Assembly: GCF_039872765.1 (NCBI RefSeq)
Contig: NZ_JBDPZC010000007.1
Coordinates: 62,001 to 126,000 of the forward strand
Source: Roseateles_B flavus
Lineage (GTDB): Bacteria; Pseudomonadota; Gammaproteobacteria; Burkholderiales; Burkholderiaceae_C
DNA length: 64,000 bases
Reading direction: 5' to 3'
The translations under genes and the position numbers were made by a program. Position 1 is the stretch's first letter. Every line of letters begins with the position of its first letter. Below, one piece after another: positions 10,169-18,382 of the stretch. The notes beneath the pieces were generated by a model, which did not search any database, had not been told where the DNA came from, and was given only the letters and a program-made list of their open reading frames with translations.

Positions 10169-11674
10169 TCAGCCAAGGACGGGTCGCCAGGCCTGGGCCA
10201 GCGTCTGCACAGCGCGCCGGGTGGCCGCCGGTGGGAGCGCGGCAAAGCCCAGGACCAGGCCCGCGCGTGCCGAGACCTCGGGCAGGCCGCCCACGTGCCG
10301 CATCGCGCCGACCTCCAGCTGCGCCGCGCTGGCGGCCTCGGTCAGGCGGCGTTCCAGCCCGGCTTCCGGCAGGGGCAGGTAGGCATGCAGGCCGGCCTCG
10401 GGCGCGGGCAAGGGCAGGCCCAGAGGCTCGATGTGCCGCGCCCAGGCGCCCAGCAGGGCGTCGCGTCGCTCCCGGGCCGCGCGCCGCATGCGGCGCACAT
10501 GGCGCAGGAAATGGCCCTGGGCGATGAAGTCGGCCATGACCTGCTGGTCCATGCAGGCACTGTGGCGGTCCAGCACGGCCCGAAGCCGCGCCAGCGTCGG
10601 CAGCCAGCCGGGTGGCGCCACCAGGTAGCCCAGGCGCAGTCCCGGGAACATCAGCTTGGACAGGCTGCCCACGTAGAGCGTGCGGCCGGCGCTGTCCAGG
10701 CTGGACAGCGGGGCCAGGGGCAGGCCGACGTGGCGGTACTCGCTGTCGTAGTCGTCCTCGAGGATCCAGGCCTGCTGCCGGCGCGCCCAGGCCAGCAGGT
10801 CCATGCGGCGCTGCAGGCTCATGGCGACCCCGGTGGGGAACTGGTGCGACGGCGTCACGTAAAGCAGGCGGCAACGCGGTCCCAAGGCCTCCAGAGCGCC
10901 GGGCCGCAGGCCTTCGGCGTCCACCGGGACCGGGTGCACCTTGGTGGCGGCCAGGGCCAGGGCGGCGGCGGCGGAGCGGTAGCCGGGCGACTCCAGGGCG
11001 GCCTCGTCGCCCGGCCCCAGCAGGGCCATGGCGGCGAGGGTGATGCCTTGCTGCGCTCCGGCCGTGATCAGGATCTGCCCGGCATGGCAGGCCAGGCCGC
11101 GCGCGCTGCACAGGTAGTCGGCCAGCCACTCGCGCAGAGCGGGCAGGCCGGCTGGATCGCCATAGGCCAGCTCGCGCGTGTCATGGCGGCGCCAGGCCTG
11201 GGACTGCAGGCGGGACCACAGCGCGGCGGGGAACAGGTCCATGGCCGGGCTGCCCCACCGGAAGGCCCGCACCGGGCCGGCCGGCGTGCGCGAAGGCGTG
11301 AACGCCTGCAGGCCGAGCCAGCGCGGCGTCTGCGGCAGGGGGGCTGCCGATGGCGCAGCGGGCCCCGCGCCTGCCGGGCTCATCTGTGCCAGTGGCGGCG
11401 TCACATAGCTGCCGTCGCCGACGCGGCTCTTGATCAGCCCTTCGTCCAGCAGGTGTTCGTAGGCCCGCACCACCGTGTTGCGAGACAGGCCCAGCGCGCC
11501 CGCCAGCTCGCGCGTGGTGGGCATGCGCGCGCCGGCGGGAAGGCGGCCCTGCAGCATGCGCAGGCGCAGCTGTTCCACCAGCTGCCGGGTCAGCGACCCC
11601 GAGCCGTCCAGGCGGATGCCGGCGATGTCGAAGGGCAGGGCGGGGCTGGCAGCCTTGCCGTGGTGGTCAGTCAT
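10169..11674 (-). CDS. MocR/PdxR-family regulator (GntR HTH fused to aminotransferase fold)
   Basis: A 501-residue regulator. An N-terminal GntR winged helix (about 25-95, RMPTTRELAGALGLSRNTVVRAYEHLLDEG) is joined to a fold-type I aminotransferase-like domain. The PLP region is recognisable (ITAGAQQGITLAAMALLGPGD, LYVTPSHQFPTG, YDSEYRH and the lysine-bearing YVGSLSKLMFPGLRLGY). Such proteins sense a PLP adduct and bind DNA at directly repeated half-sites. The ATG at 11674 is chosen over an upstream GTG at 11698, which would fall in the operator region. It is divergent from a PaiB-like gene, its most likely target. Several half-sites lie between them at 11690-11726. Confidence 0.92.
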   Translation of the reverse strand: MTDHHGKAASPALPFDIAGIRLDGSGSLTRQLVEQLRLRMLQGRLPAGARMPTTRELAGALGLSRNTVVRAYEHLLDEGLIKSRVGDGSYVTPPLAQMSPAGAGPAAPSAAPLPQTPRWLGLQAFTPSRTPAGPVRAFRWGSPAMDLFPAALWSRLQSQAWRRHDTRELAYGDPAGLPALREWLADYLCSARGLACHAGQILITAGAQQGITLAAMALLGPGDEAALESPGYRSAAAALALAATKVHPVPVDAEGLRPGALEALGPRCRLLYVTPSHQFPTGVAMSLQRRMDLLAWARRQQAWILEDDYDSEYRHVGLPLAPLSSLDSAGRTLYVGSLSKLMFPGLRLGYLVAPPGWLPTLARLRAVLDRHSACMDQQVMADFIAQGHFLRHVRRMRRAARERRDALLGAWARHIEPLGLPLPAPEAGLHAYLPLPEAGLERRLTEAASAAQLEVGAMRHVGGLPEVSARAGLVLGFAALPPAATRRAVQTLAQAWRPVLG

Positions 11675-11689
11675 GGCATTGGTCTCATT

Positions 11690-11726
11690 GAATTGCACGG
11701 AATTGGATCTTTCATCGTACCAATTC
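11690..11726. promoter_or_regulatory. candidate MocR operator: three GAATTG half-sites
   Basis: GAATTG occurs at 11690-11695 and 11700-11705 as direct repeats ten bases apart. CCAATTC lies inverted at 11720-11726, so GAATTGG/CCAATTC is a perfect seven-base inverted repeat with centres 20 bases apart. One- and two-turn spacing on the same helix face is typical of MocR sites. The region covers both divergent promoters. Confidence 0.6.
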
Positions 11727-11773
11727 TGCTTCTATGCTGAAGTCTCCCTGCTGCATGAACCGCCCATCACCGC

Positions 11774-12391
11774 ATGTACACCCCCAAGCATTTCCTGCTC
11801 GACGATCCCGCACTGCAGCGCCAGCTGGTCGCGGAGCATCCTCTCGCCCTGCTGGTCGCCGCCAACGCGCAGGACCCCGCAGCGCCGCCACTGGCCCTTC
11901 ACCTGCCCATGGTGTGGGTGGAGGAGGGGGGACAGTCGTGGCTGGAGGGGCATCTGGCCCGCGGCAATCCGCATCTGGCCAGCCTGGCTGAGGGGCAGGC
12001 GCTGCGGCTGGCCTTCACCGGTCCGGACGCCTATGTGTCACCCGCCCACTACGACAGCCCGCTCAACGTTCCGACCTGGAACTACCTGGCCCTGGAGGTC
12101 GAGGGCCGCTTGCAGTTCGTGGACGAGCCCATGGCCAAGGACCGCCTGCTCAAGCGCCTGATCCAGCCGCGCGATCCGGCCTACATCCCGCAGTGGCTGG
12201 GCCTGCCGGAGGATTTCCAGCAGCGGCTGCTCTCGGCCATCGTCGGGCTGCGGGTGGAGCTGACGTCCGTCCGGGCCAAGGCCAAGCTGAGCCAGAACCG
12301 GGCGGCCGGCGAGCGGCAGCGCCTGATCGAGCATTTCGACGCCGGCGCCTCGCCCGCCATGGCGCGCTGGATGCGCCAGCTGGGCCTCTGA
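11774..12391 (+). CDS. FMN-binding PaiB-family protein
   Basis: A 205-residue protein of the PaiB family (split-barrel FMN-binding fold). Family features are the start MYTPKHFLLDD, HPLALLVA, ALHLPMVW, GHLARGNPH and YVSPAHYDS..VPTWNYLALEVEG, followed by FQQRLLSAIVGLRVELTSVRAKAKLSQNR near the end. PaiB was first described as a negative regulator in Bacillus; in proteobacteria these genes usually sit beside a MocR regulator, as here, and the activity is not established. The divergent MocR gene probably controls it. A GNAT acetyltransferase gene follows 39 bases later and may be co-transcribed, echoing the PaiA/PaiB pairing. Confidence 0.88.
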   Translation: MYTPKHFLLDDPALQRQLVAEHPLALLVAANAQDPAAPPLALHLPMVWVEEGGQSWLEGHLARGNPHLASLAEGQALRLAFTGPDAYVSPAHYDSPLNVPTWNYLALEVEGRLQFVDEPMAKDRLLKRLIQPRDPAYIPQWLGLPEDFQQRLLSAIVGLRVELTSVRAKAKLSQNRAAGERQRLIEHFDAGASPAMARWMRQLGL

Positions 12392-12430
12392 TCCGCACCG
12401 AATCAACCCCGACCACCCTGGATTCCCGCC

Positions 12431-13027
12431 ATGACAAGACCTGACCCCCTGGACGTCCGTCCCGTCACCCTCACCGGCCGCCTGGTGCAGCTGGAGCCCC
12501 TGAGCCTCGACCATGTGGACGGCCTGTGCGAACAGGGCCTGGACCCGGCGCTGTGGCGCTGGATCCCCACCTGCGTCAGCACGCCGGCCGAGATGCAGGT
12601 CTATGTGGAGGCCGCGCTGGCGGACCAGGCGCGGGGTCAGGCCTTGCCTTTCGTGATCCGCGAGCGCAGCAGCGGCCGCATCGTGGGCAATACCCGCTTC
12701 GGCAACATTTCGGCCGCGGACCGCCGTCTGGAGATCGGCTGGACCTGGGTGGCCGCCAGCCATCAGCGCACGGGCGTCAACACCGAGGCCAAGACCCTGC
12801 TCCTCACCCATGCCTTCGAGACCCTCGGCGCGCATCGCGTGGAGCTCAAGACCGACGCGCTCAACGAGAAGTCCCGCAACGCCATCGCCCGCATCGGCGC
12901 GGTGCAGGAGGGCATCTTCCGCCGGCACATGGTCTGCGCCTCGGGGCGGGTGCGCGACACCGTCTACTTCTCCATCATCGACAGCGAATGGCCCGCCGTG
13001 AAGGCCAGGCTCGCCGCCATGGCCTGA
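12431..13027 (+). CDS. GNAT acetyltransferase, RimJ/RimL type
   Basis: A 198-residue N-acetyltransferase. The start (LTGRLVQLEPLSLDHVDGL), the LPFVIRERSSGRIVGNTRF strand pair, LEIGWTWVAASHQRTGVNTEAK (acetyl-CoA pyrophosphate loop) and VELKTDALNEKSRNAIARIGAVQEGIFRRHM match the RimJ/RimL-like group that modifies ribosomal protein N-termini or small amines. The substrate is unknown. The first codons overlap a copy of the dispersed 13-bp repeat: CAAGACCTGACCC at 12435-12447 encodes residues 2-6. It ends at a strong bidirectional terminator shared with the convergent ETF-QO gene. Confidence 0.9.
   Translation: MTRPDPLDVRPVTLTGRLVQLEPLSLDHVDGLCEQGLDPALWRWIPTCVSTPAEMQVYVEAALADQARGQALPFVIRERSSGRIVGNTRFGNISAADRRLEIGWTWVAASHQRTGVNTEAKTLLLTHAFETLGAHRVELKTDALNEKSRNAIARIGAVQEGIFRRHMVCASGRVRDTVYFSIIDSEWPAVKARLAAMA
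12435..12447 (-). repeat. dispersed 13-bp repeat, copy 1
   Basis: GGGTCAGGTCTTG on the minus strand, exact. It overlaps codons 2-6 of the acetyltransferase gene. It is the only one of the eight copies on this strand. Confidence 0.85.
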
Positions 13028-13074
13028 AGGCTCCAGCCAGGGCGAGATGCCCCCGGCGGAGCGGCCAAGAAGCA

Positions 13075-13098
13075 GAAAGCCCGCATCGGCGGGCTTTC
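13075..13098. terminator. bidirectional terminator
   Basis: A perfect ten-base-pair stem, GAAAGCCCGC with GCGGGCTTTC, and an ATCG loop, between convergent genes. It serves the acetyltransferase and ETF-QO transcripts. Confidence 0.85.
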
Positions 13099-13118
13099 CT
13101 CTTGGGGATGGAACAGGC

Positions 13119-14804
13119 TTACATGCCCGCGTAGTTCGGCCCGCCGCCGCCTTCCGGCGTGATCCAGACGATGTTCTGCGTCGGATCCTTGATGTCGCAG
13201 GTCTTGCAGTGCACGCAGTTCTGGGCGTTGATCTGCAGGCGCTCGCTGTTGTCCTCGTTCTTCACGAACTCGTAGACGCCGGCCGGGCAGTAGCGGCTCT
13301 CCGGGCCGGCAAAGCGGGCGAGGTTCACCTTGACCGGCACCGAGTCGTCCTTGAGCGTCAGGTGCACCGGCTGGTCTTCGGCATGGTTGGTGTTGGAGAT
13401 GAACACCGAGGAGAGGCGGTCGAAGGTCAGCTTGCCATCGGGCTTGGGGTACTCGATCTTGGCGCTTTCAGCGGCCGGGCGCAGGTAGACGTGGTCCGGC
13501 AGCTCGCGGTGGATGGTCCAGGGCGGGCTCTTGAAGCCCAGCTTGGGCAGCAGCCACTGCTCGATGCCCGTCATCAGGGTGCCGACGGTATTGCCCTTCT
13601 TGAACCACTGCTTGAAGTTGCGCGAGCGGTCCAGCTCTTCGTGCAGCCAGCTCTTCTCGAAGGCGGCGGGGTAGGCGCTCAGCTCGTCGTGCTGGCGGCC
13701 TGCGGCGATGGCCTCGAAGGCGGCCTCGGCGGCCATCATGCCGGTCTTGATCGCGGCGTGGCTGCCCTTGATGCGGGCGGCGTTGAGATAGCCGGCATCG
13801 CAGCCGACCAGCGCACCGCCGGGGAAGACCTGCTTCGGCAGGGACAGCAACCCGCCTGCCGTGATGGCTCGGGCGCCGTAGCCGATGCGCTTGCCGCCCT
13901 CGATGTGCTTGCGGATGCTGGGGTGCGTCTTCCAGCGCTGCATTTCCTCGAAGGGCGAGAGCCAGGGGTTCTTGTAGTCCAGGCCGACCACATAGCCCAG
14001 CGTGACCTTGTTGCCTTCCAGGTGGTAGAGGAAGCCACCGCCGTAGGTCTCGTGGTCGGCCGGCCAGCCGGCGGTGTGCACCACCAGGCCCGGCTTGGCC
14101 TGGCCTTCCGGCACTTCCCACAGCTCCTTGATGCCGATGGCATAGGACTGCGGATCCTTGCCGGCGTCCAGCTTGAACTTGGCGATCAGCTGCTTGCCCA
14201 GGTGGCCGCGGGCACCCTCGGCAAAGATGGTGTACTTGCCCAGCAGCTCCATGCCCAGCTGGAACCCGTCGTGCGGCTCGCCATTGCGGCCCACGCCCAC
14301 ATTGCCGGTGGCCACGCCGCGCACGCTGCCATCGTCACCGTAGACGATCTCGGCGGCGGCGAAGCCGGGGAAGATCTCCACGCCCAGGGCCTCGGCCTGC
14401 TCGCCCAGCCACTTGGTGACCGCGCCGAGCGCGACCACGTAGTTGCCGTGGTTGTGGAAGCACTCGGGGATGAGCCACTGCGGCGTGTCGCGCGCACCGT
14501 CCTTGGACAGGAACAGCACCTCGTCGGCCGACACCGGCTGGTTCAGCGGCGCGCCCAGTTCCTTCCAGTTCGGGAAGAGCTCGGTGATGGCGCGCGGGTC
14601 CATCACGGCGCCCGAGAGGATGTGCGCGCCGGGCTCCGAGCCCTTCTCCAGCACAACCACGGAAAGCTCCTGGCCCTTGGCGTTGGCCAGCTGCTTCAGA
14701 CGGATCGCGGTGGACAGGCCGGCCGGGCCGCCGCCCACCACGACCACGTCGTATTCCATGTTCTCGCGCGGGCCGAACTGGGCCAGAAGTTCTTCGCTGG
14801 TCAT
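13119..14804 (-). CDS. electron transfer flavoprotein-ubiquinone oxidoreductase
   Basis: A 561-residue inner-membrane-associated flavoprotein that passes electrons from ETF, and so from acyl-CoA dehydrogenases, to ubiquinone. The N-terminal FAD site is VVVVGGGPAGLSTAIRL. The middle holds the quinone-binding and FAD regions (HILSGAVMDPRA, FAEGARGHLGKQL, GCDAGYLNAARIKGSHAAIKTG). The C-terminus carries the 4Fe-4S ligands: YCPAGVYEF, then QNCVHCKTCDIKDPTQNIVW. It starts MTSEELLAQFGPRENMEYD; the longer frame to 14867 lacks family similarity. A near-perfect palindromic operator lies about 90 bases upstream. Symbols differ between genomes (etfD, etfQO), so none is given. Confidence 0.96.
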   Translation of the reverse strand: MTSEELLAQFGPRENMEYDVVVVGGGPAGLSTAIRLKQLANAKGQELSVVVLEKGSEPGAHILSGAVMDPRAITELFPNWKELGAPLNQPVSADEVLFLSKDGARDTPQWLIPECFHNHGNYVVALGAVTKWLGEQAEALGVEIFPGFAAAEIVYGDDGSVRGVATGNVGVGRNGEPHDGFQLGMELLGKYTIFAEGARGHLGKQLIAKFKLDAGKDPQSYAIGIKELWEVPEGQAKPGLVVHTAGWPADHETYGGGFLYHLEGNKVTLGYVVGLDYKNPWLSPFEEMQRWKTHPSIRKHIEGGKRIGYGARAITAGGLLSLPKQVFPGGALVGCDAGYLNAARIKGSHAAIKTGMMAAEAAFEAIAAGRQHDELSAYPAAFEKSWLHEELDRSRNFKQWFKKGNTVGTLMTGIEQWLLPKLGFKSPPWTIHRELPDHVYLRPAAESAKIEYPKPDGKLTFDRLSSVFISNTNHAEDQPVHLTLKDDSVPVKVNLARFAGPESRYCPAGVYEFVKNEDNSERLQINAQNCVHCKTCDIKDPTQNIVWITPEGGGGPNYAGM

Positions 14805-14895
14805 CGGGTGTCCTTCAGGATTTGTAATGGGCTTTGCCGTCCTCGGGCTCGCCCCGTTTCGGCACAATTGCGGCGCATTCTACTGGGGTGCCCTG

Positions 14896-14919
14896 AAAAT
14901 AGAACGATCGTGCTATTTT
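14896..14919. promoter_or_regulatory. 24-bp near-perfect palindrome upstream of ETF-QO
   Basis: Arms AAAATAG (14896-14902) and CTATTTT (14913-14919) flank the palindrome ACGATCGT (14904-14911); only the pair at 14903/14912 mismatches. Size and symmetry suit a TetR-family dimer site, and TetR repressors often control acyl-CoA dehydrogenation genes (inference). The regulator is not in this window. Confidence 0.65.
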
Positions 14920-15076
14920 TGTGGCGCCAGACCCTAGAGACGCCGCTCTAGCCGGGTGTTGTCCCCGATGTTGTCGTGCAGGGCAGGCCGTACGTCTGCC
15001 TCCCTGGCAATGCAGGCGCCATGGGGCCGTCGCCAGGGCTTAACATCCCCCGGACATTGCATGAAGGACGCAAGCC

Positions 15077-15859
15077 ATGAGCTACAGCATTGATCTGGAA
15101 GGGCGCGTGGCCCTGGTGACGGGGGCCAGCAGCGGCCTGGGGGCGCAGTTCGCGCGCACGCTGGCCCGGGCCGGTGCGGGCGTGGTGCTGGCCGGGCGCC
15201 GCATCGAGCGCCTCAAGGACCTGCGGGCCGAGATCGAGGGCGCGGGCGGTGACGCCCACGTCGTGGCGCTGGACGTCACCGACCTCGACTCCATCAAGGC
15301 CGCCGTCGCCCATGCCGAGACCGAAATGGGCACCATCGACATCCTGGTCAACAACTCCGGCGTGAGCACCACGCAGAAGCTCACCGATGTCACCGTCAAC
15401 GACTACGACTTCGTGATGGACACCAATGTGCGCGGCGCCTTCTTCGTCGCGCAGGAGGTGGGCAAGCGCATGCTGGCGCGGGCCCGCGGCGCGGCGCCGG
15501 GCACCTTCACCGGCGGGCGCATCGTCAACATTGCCTCCATGGCCGGCCTGCGCGTGCTGAGCCAGATCGGCGTCTACTCCATGAGCAAGGCCGCCGTCAT
15601 CCACATGACCCGTGCCATGGCGCTGGAGTGGGGCAAGTTCGGCATCAACGTCAACGCCATCTGCCCCGGCTACATCGACACCGAGATCAACCACCACCAC
15701 TGGAGCACCGAGCAGGGCAAGAAACTCATTGAGCTGCTGCCGCGCAAGCGCGTGGGTCAACCCCAGGACCTGGACACCACCCTGCTGATGCTGTGCGCCA
15801 ACGAGAGCCATTTCATCAACGGTGCCGTGATCCAGGCGGACGACGGTTTCGGGGTCTGA
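15077..15859 (+). CDS. short-chain dehydrogenase/reductase
   Basis: A 260-residue classical SDR. Visible are the cofactor loop TGASSGLGAQFA, the adenine-ring motif ALDVTDLDS, NNSGVS in place of NNAG, the catalytic serine in IVNIASMAG, and YSMSKAAV with the YxxxK pair. The C-terminus ends like the FabG/HSD group (ICPGYIDTEINHHHW, ALFINGAV-type close). The arginine-bearing AGRRIERL after strand 2 favours NADPH. Substrate unknown; related Burkholderiales proteins are annotated as acyl or hydroxy-acid reductases. yceH follows 3 bases after its stop, so they form one transcript. Confidence 0.9.
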   Translation: MSYSIDLEGRVALVTGASSGLGAQFARTLARAGAGVVLAGRRIERLKDLRAEIEGAGGDAHVVALDVTDLDSIKAAVAHAETEMGTIDILVNNSGVSTTQKLTDVTVNDYDFVMDTNVRGAFFVAQEVGKRMLARARGAAPGTFTGGRIVNIASMAGLRVLSQIGVYSMSKAAVIHMTRAMALEWGKFGINVNAICPGYIDTEINHHHWSTEQGKKLIELLPRKRVGQPQDLDTTLLMLCANESHFINGAVIQADDGFGV

Positions 15860-15862
15860 TCG

Positions 15863-16492
15863 ATGAGCTTGCGTGACCTGAGCGCCGCCGAGGCGCGTGT
15901 GCTGGCCGTGCTGGTGGAGAAGCTGCACACCGTGCCGGACAGCTATCCCCTGTCCCTCAACGCCCTGACCCAGGGCTGCAACCAGAAGACCGCTCGCGAG
16001 CCGGTCATGAACCTCAGCGAGGCCGAGGTGCTGGAGGCCTTGAACGAGCTCAAGGGCATGAGCCTGGTGCAGGAGGTGAGCGGCAGCCGCGTCGTGCGCT
16101 TCGAGCACAACCTGCGGCGCGTCTACGGCGTGCCCGGGCAGGCCGAGGCCCTGCTGACCGTGCTGATGCTGCGTGGTCCGCAGACCGCCGCCGAGCTGCG
16201 CCTCAATTGCGAGCGCCTGCACCGCTTCGCCGACATCTCCTCCGTCGAAGGCTTTCTGGACGAGCTGGCCGAGCGTCAGCCCCCGTTGGCCGTCAAGCTG
16301 CCGCGGGCGCCTGGCGCGCGCGAGCAGCGCTGGGCGCATCTGCTGGCCGGCCCGGTGGCCATGGACGCAGCACCCGCCGGCAGCGGCGGCGAGGCACCAC
16401 GGCGCGACGAGGAGCTGCAGGCCCTGCGCGCCGAGGTCGACCTGCTCAAATCGCAGGTGGCGCGCCTCATGGCGGAGCTGGGTCTGGCTTGA
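15863..16492 (+). CDS. yceH: YceH family protein (DUF480)
   Basis: A 209-residue member of the YceH/UPF0502 family, built of tandem winged-helix domains. The signature stretch EARVLAVLVEKLHTVPDSYPLS is followed by LTQGCNQKTAREPVMNLSE and later by LMLRGPQTAAELRLNCERLHRF. The end (about 180-209) is a predicted coiled coil, DEELQALRAEVDLLKSQVARLMAELG. The function is not established. It is coupled to the SDR gene. The stop is followed at once by a copy of the dispersed 13-bp repeat. Confidence 0.9.
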   Translation: MSLRDLSAAEARVLAVLVEKLHTVPDSYPLSLNALTQGCNQKTAREPVMNLSEAEVLEALNELKGMSLVQEVSGSRVVRFEHNLRRVYGVPGQAEALLTVLMLRGPQTAAELRLNCERLHRFADISSVEGFLDELAERQPPLAVKLPRAPGAREQRWAHLLAGPVAMDAAPAGSGGEAPRRDEELQALRAEVDLLKSQVARLMAELGLA

Positions 16493-16493
16493 G

Positions 16494-16506
16494 GGGTCAG
16501 GTCTTG
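16494..16506 (+). repeat. dispersed 13-bp repeat, copy 2
   Basis: Exact GGGTCAGGTCTTG directly after the yceH stop. GGGG (16493-16496) and CCCC (16507-16510) around TCAGGTCTTG can pair as a small hairpin. Confidence 0.85.
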
Positions 16507-16753
16507 CCCCGGTCCCGCTGCCTGGACCGGCGCAGGCCTGCCGCCCTGCTTTCCGGTGATGACCTGGCCCTGGCGGCCACGGGCTGGACGGCGGTTCCAG
16601 GCAGTCCCCGAATGCCTGCATGCCTGCGACGCCCTGCGCCCCGCCGATGCGGGCCCCGGGCTCGGCATGCGCTGTCGTGCCAGGGTAAGCCGCTGTCGCC
16701 CAATGTGTCTCGTGCTTGGGATCCGGGCGCAAGAATCAAGGCAGATTCATCAA

Positions 16754-16768
16754 GGCAAGTTCTGCCGC
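16754..16768. promoter_or_regulatory. GGCAAG-type palindromic motif (possible activator site)
   Basis: GGCAAGTTCTGCCGC, an inverted repeat GGCA/TGCC, about 55 bases before the chimera start. It resembles the motif at 62576-62592 closely, including the bases that follow (GCGA then GGCC). Confidence 0.5.
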
Positions 16769-16822
16769 GAGGCCGGCGAGGCTCCTTGCGGCAGCCCATC
16801 CACCGTCTGGCGAGCGCAAGCC

Positions 16823-18340
16823 ATGCACAGTCGAATGCACGCATCGCGGGACGAGCGTGCGGGCCTGCCGGCCCGCCCCTGGGTTGCCTATGCCTTGCTG
16901 CTGGCCCTGATGCTGCTGAACCACATGGATCGGCAGCTGGTCGTTGCCCTGTTCCCGCAGCTAGCCGGGCTATGGGCGCTGAGCGATGCGCAGCTGGCCT
17001 TGCTGACTTCCATCGTCCCGACCCTGGTGGCCCTTTTCACGGTGCCCATGGCCCTGCTGGGCGACCGGTGGGGCAGGGCGCGCACCGTCGCGACGATGGC
17101 AGCCGTCTGGAGCCTGGCCAGCGTGCTGGCCATGGGGGCCGGCAGCTATGGCCAGCTGCTGGGCGCGCGCATGCTGCTGGGCCTGGGCGAGGCGGGCTTC
17201 AGCGCCCTGGGCGCGGCGTTGATCGCCGGCTGGTTCGCCCCGGCTCTGCATGGTGTCCTGGTGGGAGGCTTTCTCGCGTTGGCGCCCCTGGGGGCCGCGG
17301 CGGGGCTGTCGCTGGGCGCCAGCCTGGCAAGCCAGCTGGGGAAGCGCTACCGGGTCGACAACCTCATCGTGATGAGCGCACGCGATCCGCGCCTGCTGGA
17401 AACCGTGGAAAGCATGGATGCGACGGACTTTGTGCCCCGCCTGCTGGGCACCCTGCCCAAGCCCGTCACCCTGGCCGGCCTGCAGCGCCTGCTGGAGCGT
17501 GCCAAGGGCCGGCCCGTCGACAGGTCTGCCGCCGGCCCCACGCCCGCGGCCTGCCTGGAGGACATCCGGGCCGCGCTGGACAGCGGGCAGTTCGTGCCCT
17601 ATTTCCAGCCCAAGGTGAGCCTGGCCACGGGCCAGATCAAGGGCGTCGAGGCCCTGGCCCGCTGGCTCCATCCCGAGCGCGGCCTGCTGGGTCCCCAGCA
17701 TTTCATCGCCCGCATCGAGGGCAGCCCGCTGATGGCGCGCTTCACGCTGGCCATGGTGGAGCAGTCGCTGAAGCAGCTGGTGCCGTGGTTGCGCTCCATG
17801 CCCTCCCTGACCCTGTCGGTCAACCTGTCCGCCGACGACCTGGCGGACCAGGGCTTCATCGAGCGCCTCACCGAGCTGGTGAACCGGCACGGCGTGGCGC
17901 CGTCCTCGCTCACCTGGGAGGTCACCGAGACCATGGTGATGCGCAGCGCCGCCATGCTGAGCCTGGCGCGCCTGGGCCTCAAGGGATACGGCCTGTCCAT
18001 GGACGACTATGGCATCGGCTACTCCAGCATGCAGACCCTCTCGCGCAGCCCCTTCACCGAGCTGAAGATCGACCGCGTCTTCGTGGACGGCGCCAGTGAG
18101 CGCGCCAACCGCCGGGCCATCCTCAACAGCTCCCTGGACATGGGGCGCCGCCTGGGCGTGGCCACGGTGGGCGAGGGCGTCGAGACCGAGGCCGACTGGC
18201 ACCTGCTGCGCGAGCTGGGCTGCGACACGGCCCAGGGCTATCTCATCGCCAAGCCCATGCCGGGCGAAGCGCTGCTGGGCTGGGTCCGCAGCAGCCGTGC
18301 GCGGCTGAAGGCCCTGGTGGCGGGGCCGGGCGCCGCCTGA
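16823..18340 (+). CDS. chimeric protein: half MFS transporter fused to RocR-type receiver remnant and EAL domain
   Basis: A 505-residue open frame joining parts of two families. Residues about 20-173 read as the N-terminal half of a Major Facilitator transporter (WVAYALLLALMLLNHMDRQ, LGDRWGRARTVATM between helices 2 and 3, LLGLGEAGFSALGAALIAGWF). At about residue 174 (nt 17342) the sequence becomes the C-terminal part of a response-regulator receiver (LIVMSARDPRLLETV, then LGTLPKPVTLAGLQRLL) as in RocR-like proteins; the phospho-accepting Asp half is missing. Residues about 250-495 are an intact EAL phosphodiesterase: VEALARW, VNLSADDL, WEVTETMV, SMDDYGIGYSS, LKIDRVFV, GEGVETEAD, AQGYLIAKPMP. 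Start ATG 16823; ATG 16835 is possible. It may be a real membrane-tethered enzyme or a deletion product. Confidence 0.85.
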   Translation: MHSRMHASRDERAGLPARPWVAYALLLALMLLNHMDRQLVVALFPQLAGLWALSDAQLALLTSIVPTLVALFTVPMALLGDRWGRARTVATMAAVWSLASVLAMGAGSYGQLLGARMLLGLGEAGFSALGAALIAGWFAPALHGVLVGGFLALAPLGAAAGLSLGASLASQLGKRYRVDNLIVMSARDPRLLETVESMDATDFVPRLLGTLPKPVTLAGLQRLLERAKGRPVDRSAAGPTPAACLEDIRAALDSGQFVPYFQPKVSLATGQIKGVEALARWLHPERGLLGPQHFIARIEGSPLMARFTLAMVEQSLKQLVPWLRSMPSLTLSVNLSADDLADQGFIERLTELVNRHGVAPSSLTWEVTETMVMRSAAMLSLARLGLKGYGLSMDDYGIGYSSMQTLSRSPFTELKIDRVFVDGASERANRRAILNSSLDMGRRLGVATVGEGVETEADWHLLRELGCDTAQGYLIAKPMPGEALLGWVRSSRARLKALVAGPGAA

Positions 18341-18382
18341 TCGCCAGGCCGGCCACAGCGCCCGCGCTGCTACAGTGCCCGC

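Larger units (their letters stand above)
16493..16822. other. non-coding stretch upstream of the MFS-EAL chimera
   Basis: About 330 bases with no convincing gene. It starts with a dispersed-repeat copy (16494-16506) flanked by GGGG/CCCC. It also holds a palindromic GGCAAG-type motif (16754-16768) like those before the glycan genes. A sigma-54 site with correct spacing was not found: TGG at 16808 is followed by GC one base too early. Confidence 0.5.

Noticed and set aside
13198..13207. CAGGTCTTGC, similar to the dispersed 13-bp word
   Set aside because: It encodes the conserved HCKTCD iron-sulfur motif of ETF-QO and lacks the GGGT half, so the match follows from protein sequence.
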